Source: Fulvivirga marina (GTDB lineage Bacteria > Bacteroidota > Bacteroidia > Cytophagales > Cyclobacteriaceae). From it: a DNA stretch of 64,000 bases. This document shows positions 1-10,468 of this stretch, one piece after another. The position numbers and the translations under genes are program-made. The DNA is taken from the NCBI RefSeq assembly GCF_016775155.1, contig NZ_JAEUGD010000067.1, forward strand, positions 153,961-217,960. Direction: 5' to 3'. Every line of letters begins with the position of its first letter. The stretch's first letter is position 1. The notes below the pieces were generated by a model, which was not told the DNA's origin, did not search any database, and saw only the letters and a program-made list of their open reading frames with translations.

Positions 1-3000
1 CATCTATGGCTGCCTCGGTTGGTCCATAATAGTTATGGAGTCGTGCATGGGTAAAAACGGACGAAAAGGCTTCTACGGTCACTCCTTTCAGCGCTTCGCC
101 ACTACAGATCACATCTTCTACTCCGGGAAGCGTTGCCCCTTCTAACTGCATCGCATCCAGAAATACTGAGAGCATCGAGGGCACAAAGTGTATGACTTCA
201 ACACCTGCTTCTGCTATCGTTGTGCTGAGGTAGCTCTGGTCTTTATGACCTTCAGGGCGTGCGATCACCAGTGTCCCTCCTGTTATCAGCGGTAAAATAA
301 GTTCCCAGACAGAGACATCAAAAACGACCGGTGTCTTATGTAAAAAACGAGTGCCTGCGGTAAGTCCAAGCTCTTCCTGCATCCATAGCAGTCGGTTGAT
401 CAGTCCTCCGTGGGTGTTCTCTACACCTTTCGGTTTCCCTGTTGATCCTGAGGTGTAGATGATATAGGCCGTAGATGATCGGTCGGCGGGTGTCCATAGC
501 ACTGCCGATGTATCTTTTGCCAGGGTATCTGTTCTGATAACAAAACATGATGAAGGCAGCTCCATAGCTTCTGACTGGGATGTGCCGCTAAGCAAACATA
601 CCGCTCCGCTATCTTCGATGATCTCTCTGATCCGTGAAGCAGGGTAATCAGGATCCATCGGAAGGTATACACCCCCGGCTTTGAAAATACCCAGTACACT
701 GGCTATTAAGTCTGGGCTACGCTCTTGTAAAACTCCTACTACATCGCCACCTACAACTCCGGAAGTCTGCAATGACGATGCGATTTGGTCTGAGCGTGCA
801 TCCAACTCACGGTAGCTTATCTCATCTCCCTCATAAATCAATGCCAGGGCATCGGGGGTTGATGATACATGACTGGCAAACTGGGGGAGGATGGAAAAGT
901 CTTCGGGAATATCTCTATCAGCACCCTGAAGTTCCGCAAGGGATTCATTGTCTTCCGCCAATACGGTTGACAGGTTGATCTTCCGGTCAAGGGAGTCTGC
1001 CAACAGGCGAAGGGTATTCTCATAAATTTGGGTGAATCTCCTGAAATCTGTATCGGAGATAAAGGTGGTCACATAATCATACTGGATAAAACAGTTGCTT
1101 CGTACGCCGTTAACACTTACTTCAAACAAACCATGACCCCGGATGAAGTTATCGATGGCCACACGCTCCTCTTCGGTCACGGACCGGGAATGATCCATCG
1201 ATAGTTCATAGATCACATGGAAGCTCGTAAAGTTGAACAGCAGGTCGGTGATCGGGTTTTCCGTGAAATTGGTTACCCCCATCGCCCGCGCTATTCGGAA
1301 CAGGGAGGTACGATCGTATGCTTTGATCTCCTGTAGCTTCTGTTCTACTTTGGTCAAAAGTAATTCACCGGTCAGTTCTTCTGTCAGATCCAGACGCACT
1401 GGAATCGTATTTAAGAAGTTACCAAATACATCTACGCCTTCTTCCCCGATCATGCGGTTGAAGGTCACCAAACCCGCTACGATGTCTGAGCTGTAGCTCA
1501 TCATATTCAGACTGCTCATATACGCCGCAAAGAACAGGTTCTTGACGGTCGTGCCTCGGCTCGACGCCAGGTCTTCCAACGATCCGAAAAGATCCTGGTC
1601 AAAGGGAACCTTTATCGAGCGGAATGAACTATCCTCTACAGGGGTATTCAAACTGAACTTCGTAAAGCCCGATAGCTCTGATTTCCAAAAATCAAGGCTC
1701 TCTTCCATCCGGTCATAAACCATCTCTTCTATGATGAACTCCCGGTAGCCGGTACTTAATGGAGATGGACGATAGGTCTTATCTTCCTGAAGGGCTCGAT
1801 AGGTCCTGTTCAGCTCGGTCATAAAGGTTGCGATACTCCAGCCATCGGAAATGGCATGGTGGATCTCAAAGATCAGCACGTGAAAGTCTTCCTGAAGACG
1901 AAAGGCACTCAACCGCCATAAGGGTGCCTTATCCAGGGCGAAGGGGTGCTCTTGGGAGTGCTCCATATATGATCGGATATGCCCTTCCTGCTCCTGCTTT
2001 GGTTTTCCTCTCAAATCCGCATAGGGAACTTCTATTGAAAAGGGTTTATAGATCACATGGGCATTCTCCCCGACATCAAGAGCGGTACGCAGGGCGGTCT
2101 GTTTTTCTGTTAATAGGGTTAAGGCTTGTTCCAGAACATGGATATCAAAGTCCTCATAGGTAACTTCCCATACCAGTTGTTCAAAATAGATCAGGGCTTC
2201 TTCGTTCCTAAGCTGGATAAAGCTCATTCCGCGCTCTATGTTCGACATGGGATAGACCGACTCTATCGACGGGTCGACATGTTTTGATCGATAGGATGCT
2301 GAAAACTCTGCCAGATCGGTTTGTACCTCCTGGTAATATCGCTCATGGCCTCGGCTATCTTCTGACAGGGCATGGGAAAGTAGTTCTTCCAGCGTCTGGT
2401 ATTTATAGAGATCTGATACTTTAAGACTGGTATGAAGGGTTTCATTCATTCGGCTGATCAGACGAATTGCTGTGATCGAATCCCCGCCTATACTGAAGTA
2501 GTTATCTTCAAGGCCTACTGATTCAAGACCTAGGGTAGCGCTCCATATGGACGATGCTTTCTTCTCTAAATAACTCTGGGCTGATTTAATACCTTGCTGT
2601 ACCCGGAGAACCGGGTCTGGCAGATGCTGCTCATCCAGCTTACCGTTGGCCGTTAATTTTAAGTGGTCTATCCGTACAAAGTACGACGGTATCATATACA
2701 GGGGAAGCTTATCTGCCAGCAATCTGCGAAATTGTACAACATCTATATCTTCCTGACCTATATAGTAGGCTATCAGGTATTGGGCCTGAGAGCGCTCTCG
2801 GAACACTACCTTTACTTCTTCAATAAACTTGTAGGTGGACAGGATATTCTCTATGGCCTGTAGCTCTACCCGAAAGCCTTTTAGCTGTACCTGGTGGTCC
2901 ATACGACGATAGTAGATCAACTCGCCATGAGCGTCAACCCGGACAAGGTCGCCGCTCCTGTATAGTTTCCAGGGGGAGACCTCAGGACGACTGATAAATT

Positions 3001-6000
3001 TCTCGCCGGTCAGATCAGCATTTCCAATATATCCCTGGGATACGCCATAACCGCCTACATAGAGTTCGCCGGGCAATCCATGGGGAACTATGTTTCCGTC
3101 GCTATTGACCACGCAGGCAAAGTATCCTGGCAATGGAAGCCCTACATTGCTCTCATTCCTGGATATAATCGGGCGGGTGATCTCTTTGTAGGTTACATGT
3201 ACCGTCGTCTCGGTTATTCCATACATGTTCACCAGTTTCACGCCTGGGTAGGTGTCGTTCCAGTCTGAAAGCATTCCCGGCTGAAGCTTTTCGCCACCAA
3301 AAATAATGTAACGGAGCTTTATTGCTGAAGGCGCCTGTAAAGCTACACGCATAAGGTTATAAAAGGCGGTCGGCGTCTGGTTCAATACGGTTACCTGATC
3401 GCTTACTATTCGATCCAAAAGAAGGGTCGGGTCAAGTATTTCTTCCCGTGAAAGCACTAACAAATGTCCCCCGCTAACCAAGGGGCCGAAGATCTCCCAT
3501 ACGCTGAAGTCAAAGCAGTAACGGTGGAATAACGTCCAGGTATCTGATGAGCTAAAGGTAAATGGGGTATCCCGGTTTAGTACCAGGTTCTTCAGGTTCT
3601 CATGGCTGATCATCACTCCTTTGGACTTCCCTGTCGTGCCCGAGGTATAGATGATATAGGCAAGGGTGCCGGAGGGTATCAATACGCCCAGGTTCGCTGA
3701 ACTATAGCTTGCCAGATCAAGGGTGTCCGAACTTATTACTTCAAAGTTTAACCCATTCAATGCCTTCTCCGAATGGGTCAGTAGCAGTAGGGCCTGACTG
3801 TCTGAAAGTATCTCGCCAATACGTTCTGGTGAGGCATCATCATCGATCGGCACATAGGTCGAGCCTGTTTTCAGTACGGCAAGGATGGCAACGATCATCT
3901 CCACGGACCGATTATAATATAGCCCGATGCGATGCCCTGGGCCGGCACCTGACGACTGAAGGTGCCTCGCCAATCGGTTGGATCGGGCATTGAGTTCGCT
4001 GTAGCTCAATGACTCTTCTCCATAGCTCACCGCTGCCTTTTCCGGGTGATGCTTCTCCTGCATCTCAAAGGCATCTATAACTGTCTGATCAGGAGCAAAA
4101 CTTGTTCCTGTTATGGGGTAATTTAAATATACCTCAGGACCTTCTGCCTGAAGGCTAACGGAACGGAGGGACTGCCCCGGATCGGAAAGGACGCTATTCA
4201 ATATGTATTGGTAGGCATCCATAAAAACCTGTATGGTCGCTGGTTTAAATAGTGCCGTGCTGTATTCCATCTCCAGTAAAAGACCTTCCGGGGTTTCTTT
4301 TACGATCAGGGTCAGGTCAAATTTTGACAGCTTGTGGTCCAGTTGAACCGGAACTGCTTTGTATTCCTCTCTGGCTTCAGGATCAGATTCCAGGTGCTCA
4401 TAAACCAAACAGATATCAAACAGTGGGTTCCGGCTGGTATCACGGGCTACGTCAAGGCTTTCCAGTAAATCTTCATAGGGAAAGTCCTGGTGGTCCATGC
4501 ATTGCAATACCCGGTCTTTTACCTGAGCATGGAACGCTTCAAAACTCAGGTTGCGGTCTAATAGCATCCGGATCGGAAGGGTACTCGCAAACATCCCGAA
4601 AAGGTCTGACAGGTCGGGGTGGTTACGGCCATTGGTTATCGTACCTATCACCAGATCATCGCTGCCGGACAGTTTCCCTACTAAAAGGTAATAGGCTGCA
4701 TAGATGACGGTGTATACCGAGCTGCTGTGTTGCTCTGCATAATTCCTTAATGACTGGGTAGTTGTAGCCCCTAATGGCTGGGACAGGGTATCGCCTTCAA
4801 AGCTGCGGAAATGAGGTCGGGAATAATCGACAGGTAATTCTACCGGGGAAGGAAGGGATACATACTCTTGCTCCCAAAATTGTCTTTGTTTAACCAGGTC
4901 TGCCTGTGTATCTGCACTGTGGTACCAAATCACATAATCACGGTACTGCAATGGAACCGGATCAAGGGTAACACCCTGGTAAAGTGACAAAAGCTCTTTT
5001 ACCAGAAGATGCTGGGTAACGCCATCACTGATGATATGGTGGATATCAAACAGCAAAAGGCTACTTGTATCGCCGGGTACTACGCCTAGGCGAAACAATG
5101 GAAGGCTATCCAAAGAAAATGATTCCCTGAACTCTTGTAGAAGGTGTGCTTCATCTGTTCCTTCATCTGGTTGATAAAACCTTACGGATACAGCCCCTTC
5201 TTCATGCACTTTCTGAACTGGATGTCCTTCTTCCTGTTCAAATGTCGTTCTCAGGATCTCATGACGCTCAACCAAATGCTGACAGGATGCCCGTAAACGA
5301 TCTTCTTCCAGAATCACGGGCAACCTAACGGCAAAGGGCATGTTATAGGCTGTATTATCTTCTTCCAGGTGTTGTACAAAATACAACCGGCGCTGGGCTG
5401 GAGATAATGGGTAGGACAAGCAGGGCGCTGTTCGTTGGATCGGGCTATGTGTGGTCCGGTCAGATTCCTTTAACAGGGTTGCCTGGGAGGATATGGTGTC
5501 TCTTTCAAATAAGGCTGATATACTTAAATTAACCTGGTAGTCTTTTAGGATGCTGTGCTTTAGCATGACAACGGTCAGGGAGTTGCCGCCAAGACTGAAA
5601 AAACTGGTATGCGTGCCTATGCTCTCCGATGGCTGGGATAGTATCTCTCCCCATAGACTTTGAAGGTAAGACTCCTCTTCGCTCTCCGGGGTACTCACAC
5701 CGGATGCGCGGTTGGGTGTGGAACATAGCTCCAAAAGGGCGCGCTTATCAGTCTTACCATTGGGTGTCAGGGGTAATACCGGGACATGAATAAATACCGA
5801 GGGTATCATATAATCCGGCACCTGACTGGATAGATATGCACGAAGTATAGACTCTTTATAGGGAGTAGCACTTACATAAAAGGCGGCCAGCATCTTATGT
5901 TCTTGTTGTTCCTGAACTAATACTACGGCCTGGCTGATGCCTTCGTAGTTTTGAAGGTGGTTCTCCAAAGAACCCAGTTCAATCCGGTAGCCGCGAAGCT

Positions 6001-7951
6001 GTACCTGGTTGTCTTTCCGACTCAGGTATTCCAACTCTCCGTTTTCCATGACCCGTGCAAGGTCCCCGGACTTGTAAATACGCTCACCGGGTATATAGGG
6101 GTGCTCTATAAAACGGCTCGATGTTAACTCTGCCTTTCCATAGTAGCCATCTGCTAAGCCGATACCGCCTACATGAAGTTCGCCGATCATTCCGTTCGGC
6201 ACCAGGCAATCATGTTCATCCAGTAAATAGATCGAAAGGGTTGGCAGTGGTCGGCCAATGTTACTCGCTCCGCTTTCTATTTCTTCTCTTGTAATATGTT
6301 TAAATGTATTGTGGACCGTCGTCTCGGTGATCCCGTACATATTGATAACCTTTGTCTCAGGGTAGCTTTCATACCAGGAACGCATCAGGGATGGATTAAA
6401 GGCTTCTCCGCCTAGCGTGATATAGCGTAATTTAAAATCAGCTTCGGGATGGTGATCTTTATGACGAATCAGGTTGTAGAAGGCGCTTGGGGTCTGACAT
6501 AGGCACGTTACGCCGTGACCTTTCAAGATCTCTATGAATTCAAGGGTATCCATCGATGTCTCTCGGGGGAGGACGATCAGCTGGCCTCCGTAAAGCAACG
6601 ATCCGAAGATCTCCCATACGCTCATATCAAAACATGGGCTGTGGAACATTACCCATATGTCGCTGCTGCTGAAGTCAAAATCAAGTGAGTCATTGTATAG
6701 TAAACGAACTACATTCCGGTGGGGGATCATAACCCCCTTCGGGTTACCGGTGGTTCCCGAGGTATAGATGATATAGCAGAGGTCCTCCGGTAAGGGTTCT
6801 ACTCCTGTTGGTAAATCACTATAGCCTGTCGATGTGCTTATAGGGATAATCTGATGTTTATAGGATATGTCGCTGACGGACTCTGTGGACAGTACCAGTT
6901 CTACGCCACTGTCTTCAAGGATGTATTGAATGCGTTTGGCTGGATAGTTTACATCTACGGGCACATAGACGCCCCCCATCTTCAAAATACCCAGTATACC
7001 TATGATCGTCTCGTGGCTCCGACCTGTTAGCAAGCCGATCAGGTCGCCTGGACGACCGCCATGGCCCATCAGCATGTGCGCTACTCGGTTTGAGGCTTGG
7101 TCCAACGCTGAATAGCTCATATGAACATCGCCGTAAACTATGGCCGTGTTGTCTGGAAACAACGATACCTGGCTAGCAAATAGGCTCACTAAAGTCGATG
7201 ATTCCGGATAGCTTACTGACCGGTGATCAAACTGGCTTAAAAGGTGTTCGCGTTCTCTATCGCTGGTCAGCTCTACTTTGCCGTAATTCTGGTCGGGAGA
7301 CGCTAAAAGGTTCAACAGTAACTGCTCGTAAAAACTATATAGCTGCAAGATGCTCTCTTCTCTGTATTTTAGCTTGTTATAGCTAATCAGTACCTCTGAT
7401 CCTTCAAAATGGTAGTGTTGGTCACATAATATGCCTTCAAGGTCAATACGCTCGTGGATTCCTGAGCTGGTTAACCCCAACAGGCTGCCAGATGAAATGC
7501 TGGATATCTGCTCACTTAACAAATGTGTCACATTACAGTGAGGGTGGCCAAGGCTCTCCAGTATACTCGACTTTACCTGGGACAATATGTCTCGAAAAGT
7601 GGTGGTTGGTCCCAGTTCACTGAGGACGGGAATAACGTAACCGTCGGCTACGGAGGTCTCTGTATCGGTATAAGCTCCTGTAAATACCAGCGCCTGGCTA
7701 CAACCTGACAATCGGCTCGCCAGCACCTGGAAACCTGATAGCAATACCATATGTTGTGCCCGCAAGGAGTCAGATATCTTCTTCAGACCAGATAATAAAG
7801 TCTCTGACACTTCAACTTGTACGCTGCCTGACTCATAACCATCTTGATGTCTTAGCTCGTAATCACCAAAATAATCCGTGCCTTCCCAACGGTCCAGCTG
7901 ACCCGTAAAGTAACCTCGGTCAACCAGTTTTAACTCTATATCTTTTGCCAT
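1..7951 (-). CDS. NRPS, partial (C-terminal-half C)-A-PCP-C-A-PCP-C-A..., runs off the window
   Basis: The reading frame is open from the ATG at 7951 to the window edge, giving about 2650 residues and no stop. Domain order: residues 1-235 match only the C-terminal lobe of a condensation domain and have no HHxxxDG motif; A1 240-750 (YTSGTTGNPKG); PCP1 750-815 (LGGNSL); C 840-1265 (HHIISDG); A2 1280-1783; PCP2 1783-1843 (IGGDSI); C 1897-2330 (HHAISDGWS); A3 from 2340, cut by the edge. Pocket codes read by eye (final Lys assumed) are DMWCTGMVHK (Thr-like, uncertain), DFWNIGMVHK (the classic Thr code) and DVWHISYIDK (Ser-like). It would add three residues and continue. The complete C domain ending the protein at 13597-10469 probably serves A1. 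It is more GC-rich than the central genes. An AAGGGAG ribosome-binding site supports the start. Confidence 0.93.
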   Translation of the reverse strand, partial: MAKDIELKLVDRGYFTGQLDRWEGTDYFGDYELRHQDGYESGSVQVEVSETLLSGLKKISDSLRAQHMVLLSGFQVLASRLSGCSQALVFTGAYTDTETSVADGYVIPVLSELGPTTTFRDILSQVKSSILESLGHPHCNVTHLLSEQISSISSGSLLGLTSSGIHERIDLEGILCDQHYHFEGSEVLISYNKLKYREESILQLYSFYEQLLLNLLASPDQNYGKVELTSDREREHLLSQFDHRSVSYPESSTLVSLFASQVSLFPDNTAIVYGDVHMSYSALDQASNRVAHMLMGHGGRPGDLIGLLTGRSHETIIGILGILKMGGVYVPVDVNYPAKRIQYILEDSGVELVLSTESVSDISYKHQIIPISTSTGYSDLPTGVEPLPEDLCYIIYTSGTTGNPKGVMIPHRNVVRLLYNDSLDFDFSSSDIWVMFHSPCFDMSVWEIFGSLLYGGQLIVLPRETSMDTLEFIEILKGHGVTCLCQTPSAFYNLIRHKDHHPEADFKLRYITLGGEAFNPSLMRSWYESYPETKVINMYGITETTVHNTFKHITREEIESGASNIGRPLPTLSIYLLDEHDCLVPNGMIGELHVGGIGLADGYYGKAELTSSRFIEHPYIPGERIYKSGDLARVMENGELEYLSRKDNQVQLRGYRIELGSLENHLQNYEGISQAVVLVQEQQEHKMLAAFYVSATPYKESILRAYLSSQVPDYMIPSVFIHVPVLPLTPNGKTDKRALLELCSTPNRASGVSTPESEEESYLQSLWGEILSQPSESIGTHTSFFSLGGNSLTVVMLKHSILKDYQVNLSISALFERDTISSQATLLKESDRTTHSPIQRTAPCLSYPLSPAQRRLYFVQHLEEDNTAYNMPFAVRLPVILEEDRLRASCQHLVERHEILRTTFEQEEGHPVQKVHEEGAVSVRFYQPDEGTDEAHLLQEFRESFSLDSLPLFRLGVVPGDTSSLLLFDIHHIISDGVTQHLLVKELLSLYQGVTLDPVPLQYRDYVIWYHSADTQADLVKQRQFWEQEYVSLPSPVELPVDYSRPHFRSFEGDTLSQPLGATTTQSLRNYAEQHSSSVYTVIYAAYYLLVGKLSGSDDLVIGTITNGRNHPDLSDLFGMFASTLPIRMLLDRNLSFEAFHAQVKDRVLQCMDHQDFPYEDLLESLDVARDTSRNPLFDICLVYEHLESDPEAREEYKAVPVQLDHKLSKFDLTLIVKETPEGLLLEMEYSTALFKPATIQVFMDAYQYILNSVLSDPGQSLRSVSLQAEGPEVYLNYPITGTSFAPDQTVIDAFEMQEKHHPEKAAVSYGEESLSYSELNARSNRLARHLQSSGAGPGHRIGLYYNRSVEMIVAILAVLKTGSTYVPIDDDASPERIGEILSDSQALLLLTHSEKALNGLNFEVISSDTLDLASYSSANLGVLIPSGTLAYIIYTSGTTGKSKGVMISHENLKNLVLNRDTPFTFSSSDTWTLFHRYCFDFSVWEIFGPLVSGGHLLVLSREEILDPTLLLDRIVSDQVTVLNQTPTAFYNLMRVALQAPSAIKLRYIIFGGEKLQPGMLSDWNDTYPGVKLVNMYGITETTVHVTYKEITRPIISRNESNVGLPLPGYFACVVNSDGNIVPHGLPGELYVGGYGVSQGYIGNADLTGEKFISRPEVSPWKLYRSGDLVRVDAHGELIYYRRMDHQVQLKGFRVELQAIENILSTYKFIEEVKVVFRERSQAQYLIAYYIGQEDIDVVQFRRLLADKLPLYMIPSYFVRIDHLKLTANGKLDEQHLPDPVLRVQQGIKSAQSYLEKKASSIWSATLGLESVGLEDNYFSIGGDSITAIRLISRMNETLHTSLKVSDLYKYQTLEELLSHALSEDSRGHERYYQEVQTDLAEFSASYRSKHVDPSIESVYPMSNIERGMSFIQLRNEEALIYFEQLVWEVTYEDFDIHVLEQALTLLTEKQTALRTALDVGENAHVIYKPFSIEVPYADLRGKPKQEQEGHIRSYMEHSQEHPFALDKAPLWRLSAFRLQEDFHVLIFEIHHAISDGWSIATFMTELNRTYRALQEDKTYRPSPLSTGYREFIIEEMVYDRMEESLDFWKSELSGFTKFSLNTPVEDSSFRSIKVPFDQDLFGSLEDLASSRGTTVKNLFFAAYMSSLNMMSYSSDIVAGLVTFNRMIGEEGVDVFGNFLNTIPVRLDLTEELTGELLLTKVEQKLQEIKAYDRTSLFRIARAMGVTNFTENPITDLLFNFTSFHVIYELSMDHSRSVTEEERVAIDNFIRGHGLFEVSVNGVRSNCFIQYDYVTTFISDTDFRRFTQIYENTLRLLADSLDRKINLSTVLAEDNESLAELQGADRDIPEDFSILPQFASHVSSTPDALALIYEGDEISYRELDARSDQIASSLQTSGVVGGDVVGVLQERSPDLIASVLGIFKAGGVYLPMDPDYPASRIREIIEDSGAVCLLSGTSQSEAMELPSSCFVIRTDTLAKDTSAVLWTPADRSSTAYIIYTSGSTGKPKGVENTHGGLINRLLWMQEELGLTAGTRFLHKTPVVFDVSVWELILPLITGGTLVIARPEGHKDQSYLSTTIAEAGVEVIHFVPSMLSVFLDAMQLEGATLPGVEDVICSGEALKGVTVEAFSSVFTHARLHNYYGPTEAAID

Positions 7952-7957
7952 AAAATA

Positions 7958-7964
7958 CTCCCTT
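7958..7964 (-). promoter_or_regulatory. Shine-Dalgarno site of the partial NRPS
   Basis: AAGGGAG lies six bases before the ATG at 7951, just before the stop codon of the desaturase gene. Most other genes here have only A-rich starts, so this site helps fix the start of a protein that would otherwise look truncated at its N terminus. Confidence 0.6.
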
Positions 7965-7967
7965 TTA

Positions 7968-9050
7968 TTATCTCAGTTCGCCTTCATTTACCAAGCCCCG
8001 GTACTCATCCAGCATATGTAGCCCAAATGATATACCAGGCTCCCCTCCTTCCCACTTACGATACTTTTTTGTATAGCTCAAAAGAGTTTCCGTCTTAGAT
8101 TTACTCCTACTAAAAATTCCTCCCCATATATTGTCCCATTCTCGATAATTAGCATCTTTTCGTAGAACCTCATGTGCTTCTCTGAGTTTGTAACAAGGAA
8201 TAGAAGGGCATAGGTGATGCACCAAGTGATAACGGTCTCCATGTCTTCCGAAAATAAAGTTTTCAATCATGTTCCCGTGCCTGTTTCTGGTAAGCAGTAA
8301 CTCTGACTTTTCAGATTCTGGCAAAGGATAATGTTCAGCCATTTCTGCTAACCAGCCAATTGTAACATAAGATGTAAAGAGTGGTATGATCCAGAATAGA
8401 AAGAATTCCAATAAAACTCCTGCAAGTATTACAGTAGCAAAAACAACCGCCCAAGTAATAAAAAACTGTAGTCTTTCTCTCCTGAATTTACGAGCTCTTT
8501 CCGCTGACAAATGAGACGTGTCAAAAAAGATCCTGTCGCGGTAGATATACCGGATGTATTCAATGGTTCTATAACCGATAATCGAAAGCACGATATTTTT
8601 GATAAAAAACATTCTATACCCTTCTTTAGTATCGTACAGACCACAAGCTATCTGAAAGTTATAATCCGGGTCCTTCTCTTCATCTCCACAATAAGGATGG
8701 TGCCCTCTAAGGTGTGTCTGCTTATAGGGAATCAAAAGGTGACAGATTAGAAACGAAGTAAAGTAGGTTCCTAAAATCTGGTTTAGCCTTTTATTAGAAG
8801 ACAATAACCCATGGCTGGCCTCGTGTAAAAGATTAGCAAAAACCCGCTGAACTGACCCAATGATTATCAGACTAATTGGGTAAAACCAATACGAAAATTG
8901 CACACAAATGATAACTGAAAATGCAATTAGAAGGTAGTTAAAAAGCACGATTAACAACCCCGAGTATTTATTTGCTCCTCGTAGTTTCTGAACCTCTCTT
9001 AATATACTTTTTGAAATATTGATCGGTTCAATTTGTTGTAACGTTTCCAT
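7968..9050 (-). CDS. membrane fatty acid desaturase family protein
   Basis: This 360-residue membrane protein carries the three histidine clusters of di-iron membrane desaturases: HEASH near residue 97, HLRGHH near 113-118 and HLVHH near 273-277. Several hydrophobic segments lie between them, at about 35-75, 145-165 and 200-235. The family introduces double bonds, or sometimes hydroxyls, into acyl chains using O2 and reductant. The gene overlaps the end of the upstream glycosyltransferase by 23 bases and ends 16 bases before the partial NRPS, so it is translated as part of the cluster. A likely role is modification of the lipid tail loaded by the FAAL module, but the substrate is inferred. 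An ordinary membrane-lipid desaturase captured by the cluster is the alternative. Confidence 0.88.
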   Translation of the reverse strand: METLQQIEPINISKSILREVQKLRGANKYSGLLIVLFNYLLIAFSVIICVQFSYWFYPISLIIIGSVQRVFANLLHEASHGLLSSNKRLNQILGTYFTSFLICHLLIPYKQTHLRGHHPYCGDEEKDPDYNFQIACGLYDTKEGYRMFFIKNIVLSIIGYRTIEYIRYIYRDRIFFDTSHLSAERARKFRRERLQFFITWAVVFATVILAGVLLEFFLFWIIPLFTSYVTIGWLAEMAEHYPLPESEKSELLLTRNRHGNMIENFIFGRHGDRYHLVHHLCPSIPCYKLREAHEVLRKDANYREWDNIWGGIFSRSKSKTETLLSYTKKYRKWEGGEPGISFGLHMLDEYRGLVNEGELR

Positions 9051-10380
9051 AGGTAGTGTTATCGATTTTTTTTTGCATTAACTGATTGAAAAAGTCTATT
9101 CCCAACGGGAAGTCCATTTGGTCTCTAAATATCTTCTGAAATTTCTGAACCCCTCGCTGAATGTTGTCATCCTGAAAAACCTGATTCATGAGTCTCAACA
9201 TTTCTGTTTTATTGATATCTAACAGGTTACCCCGGACTCCCAGGTTGTTATATATTACCCTTGTTGAATTTCCGGGTTGATCCCCAAAAGATGGGAAAAC
9301 CACCGAGGGAACTCCATGATAGATGGCTTCTCTAAGTGTTCCTAACCCCCCATGACATACCATCAGGGATATTCTGTTGAATATTTCTGTATGGGGCACC
9401 CAATCGTAAATATGTACATTGCCCGGAACCTTCAATCCATCCAAATCCTCTTTTTTCCCAACCTGAAGAATCAACTCGTAACCATCCATTTCTTCCATGG
9501 CTCCGAGCATAGACTTATAAAAGTTCACCCTCACCTTAGGGTTCAAAAACTGGGGCATGGTACCTAGTGTGGCATAAATTACTTTGCTTTGCTCTCCAAA
9601 AACTGACCAGTCGAACTGCTCGCCTTGTTTTTCGTTCTGCAAAACAAAACTCCCTCCATAAAAAACCCTTTTCCTGTTTTTGCGGTATGGCAGATCAAAC
9701 TCTGCCGGACAGCAATATAGAACGGGTGTATTTATCCTAAAATCGTTGGTCGGATAATCGCCCCATATAATGCGATATCCATATTTTTTGAAAGCCTGCT
9801 TAAAATTGTTCTTTGGGATATGTGTCAACCCAAAATATCTATAAAGCATTGCATTGTACTGAAGACGATCTCTTAACCACCACCGATAAATGCTCATCCA
9901 ACCCGCCAGGATTTTCATACGATCGATCAGGCTAAGCTTCTTTGAAGGGGCATAGGTGGAATGCACCGAAGGCAATCGTGTGTTGAATTCGGTGGAGAGC
10001 GTAACACTGATCCCCAGTAAAGGAACTCCCAATTTTACAAAAGGCAATGTCCATGATGTATTTAGCACCTCGTACAAAACCAATTTAGGTGGACATTCCC
10101 GATAATAGTTGTAGCATTCTGTCATTAATGCCTGTTCTGCCTCCACCTGATATAAGTGTAAATTTTTAGGTTGATTTAAATCAAACGTAGGCTCAGGAAA
10201 AGAAAATGCCTTGTACTTCAGGTCATTCTTATCAAAATACCTGCAAGTTTCTTCATCAAAGATTCCGGCATATTCCACTTCATACCGATGCTTTTTTAAA
10301 AAGTTTGCCAGGTATTGTGTAGACCTGATGGTACTTGCCTCAGGTTTAATAACAATACATATTAGTTCTTTCTCATCCAT
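9028..10380 (-). CDS. GT1-family (UGT/MGT-like) glycosyltransferase
   Basis: The 450-residue protein has the two-lobe GT-B layout. The C-terminal half carries the UDP-glycosyltransferase signature around residues 343-372, including CHGGLGTLREA and HGVPSVVFPSFGDQP with the expected G-D-Q region. Enzymes of this family move a sugar from a nucleotide-sugar donor to a hydroxyl of a small molecule; macrolide and glycopeptide glycosyltransferases belong here. The gene lies between NRPS genes and overlaps the desaturase start, so glycosylation of the peptide (for example a Ser, Thr or hydroxylated residue) is the natural inference. No dedicated sugar-nucleotide genes are in the window, which points to a common donor or to genes beyond the edge. 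Confidence 0.88.
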   Translation of the reverse strand: MDEKELICIVIKPEASTIRSTQYLANFLKKHRYEVEYAGIFDEETCRYFDKNDLKYKAFSFPEPTFDLNQPKNLHLYQVEAEQALMTECYNYYRECPPKLVLYEVLNTSWTLPFVKLGVPLLGISVTLSTEFNTRLPSVHSTYAPSKKLSLIDRMKILAGWMSIYRWWLRDRLQYNAMLYRYFGLTHIPKNNFKQAFKKYGYRIIWGDYPTNDFRINTPVLYCCPAEFDLPYRKNRKRVFYGGSFVLQNEKQGEQFDWSVFGEQSKVIYATLGTMPQFLNPKVRVNFYKSMLGAMEEMDGYELILQVGKKEDLDGLKVPGNVHIYDWVPHTEIFNRISLMVCHGGLGTLREAIYHGVPSVVFPSFGDQPGNSTRVIYNNLGVRGNLLDINKTEMLRLMNQVFQDDNIQRGVQKFQKIFRDQMDFPLGIDFFNQLMQKKIDNTTYGNVTTN

Positions 10381-10468
10381 GTTATAAGGGTTACACTATC
10401 TGGGATTCCAAGTATTGTATGAGCCCCTGACGTTCTGATATGCATCTGGGCCTGGAAGAAAAATCATA

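Noticed and set aside
1-7951. A thioesterase or reductase releasing the product inside the window
   Set aside because: No GxSxG-type TE or NAD-binding terminal domain follows any last carrier domain; the last gene is cut by the edge.
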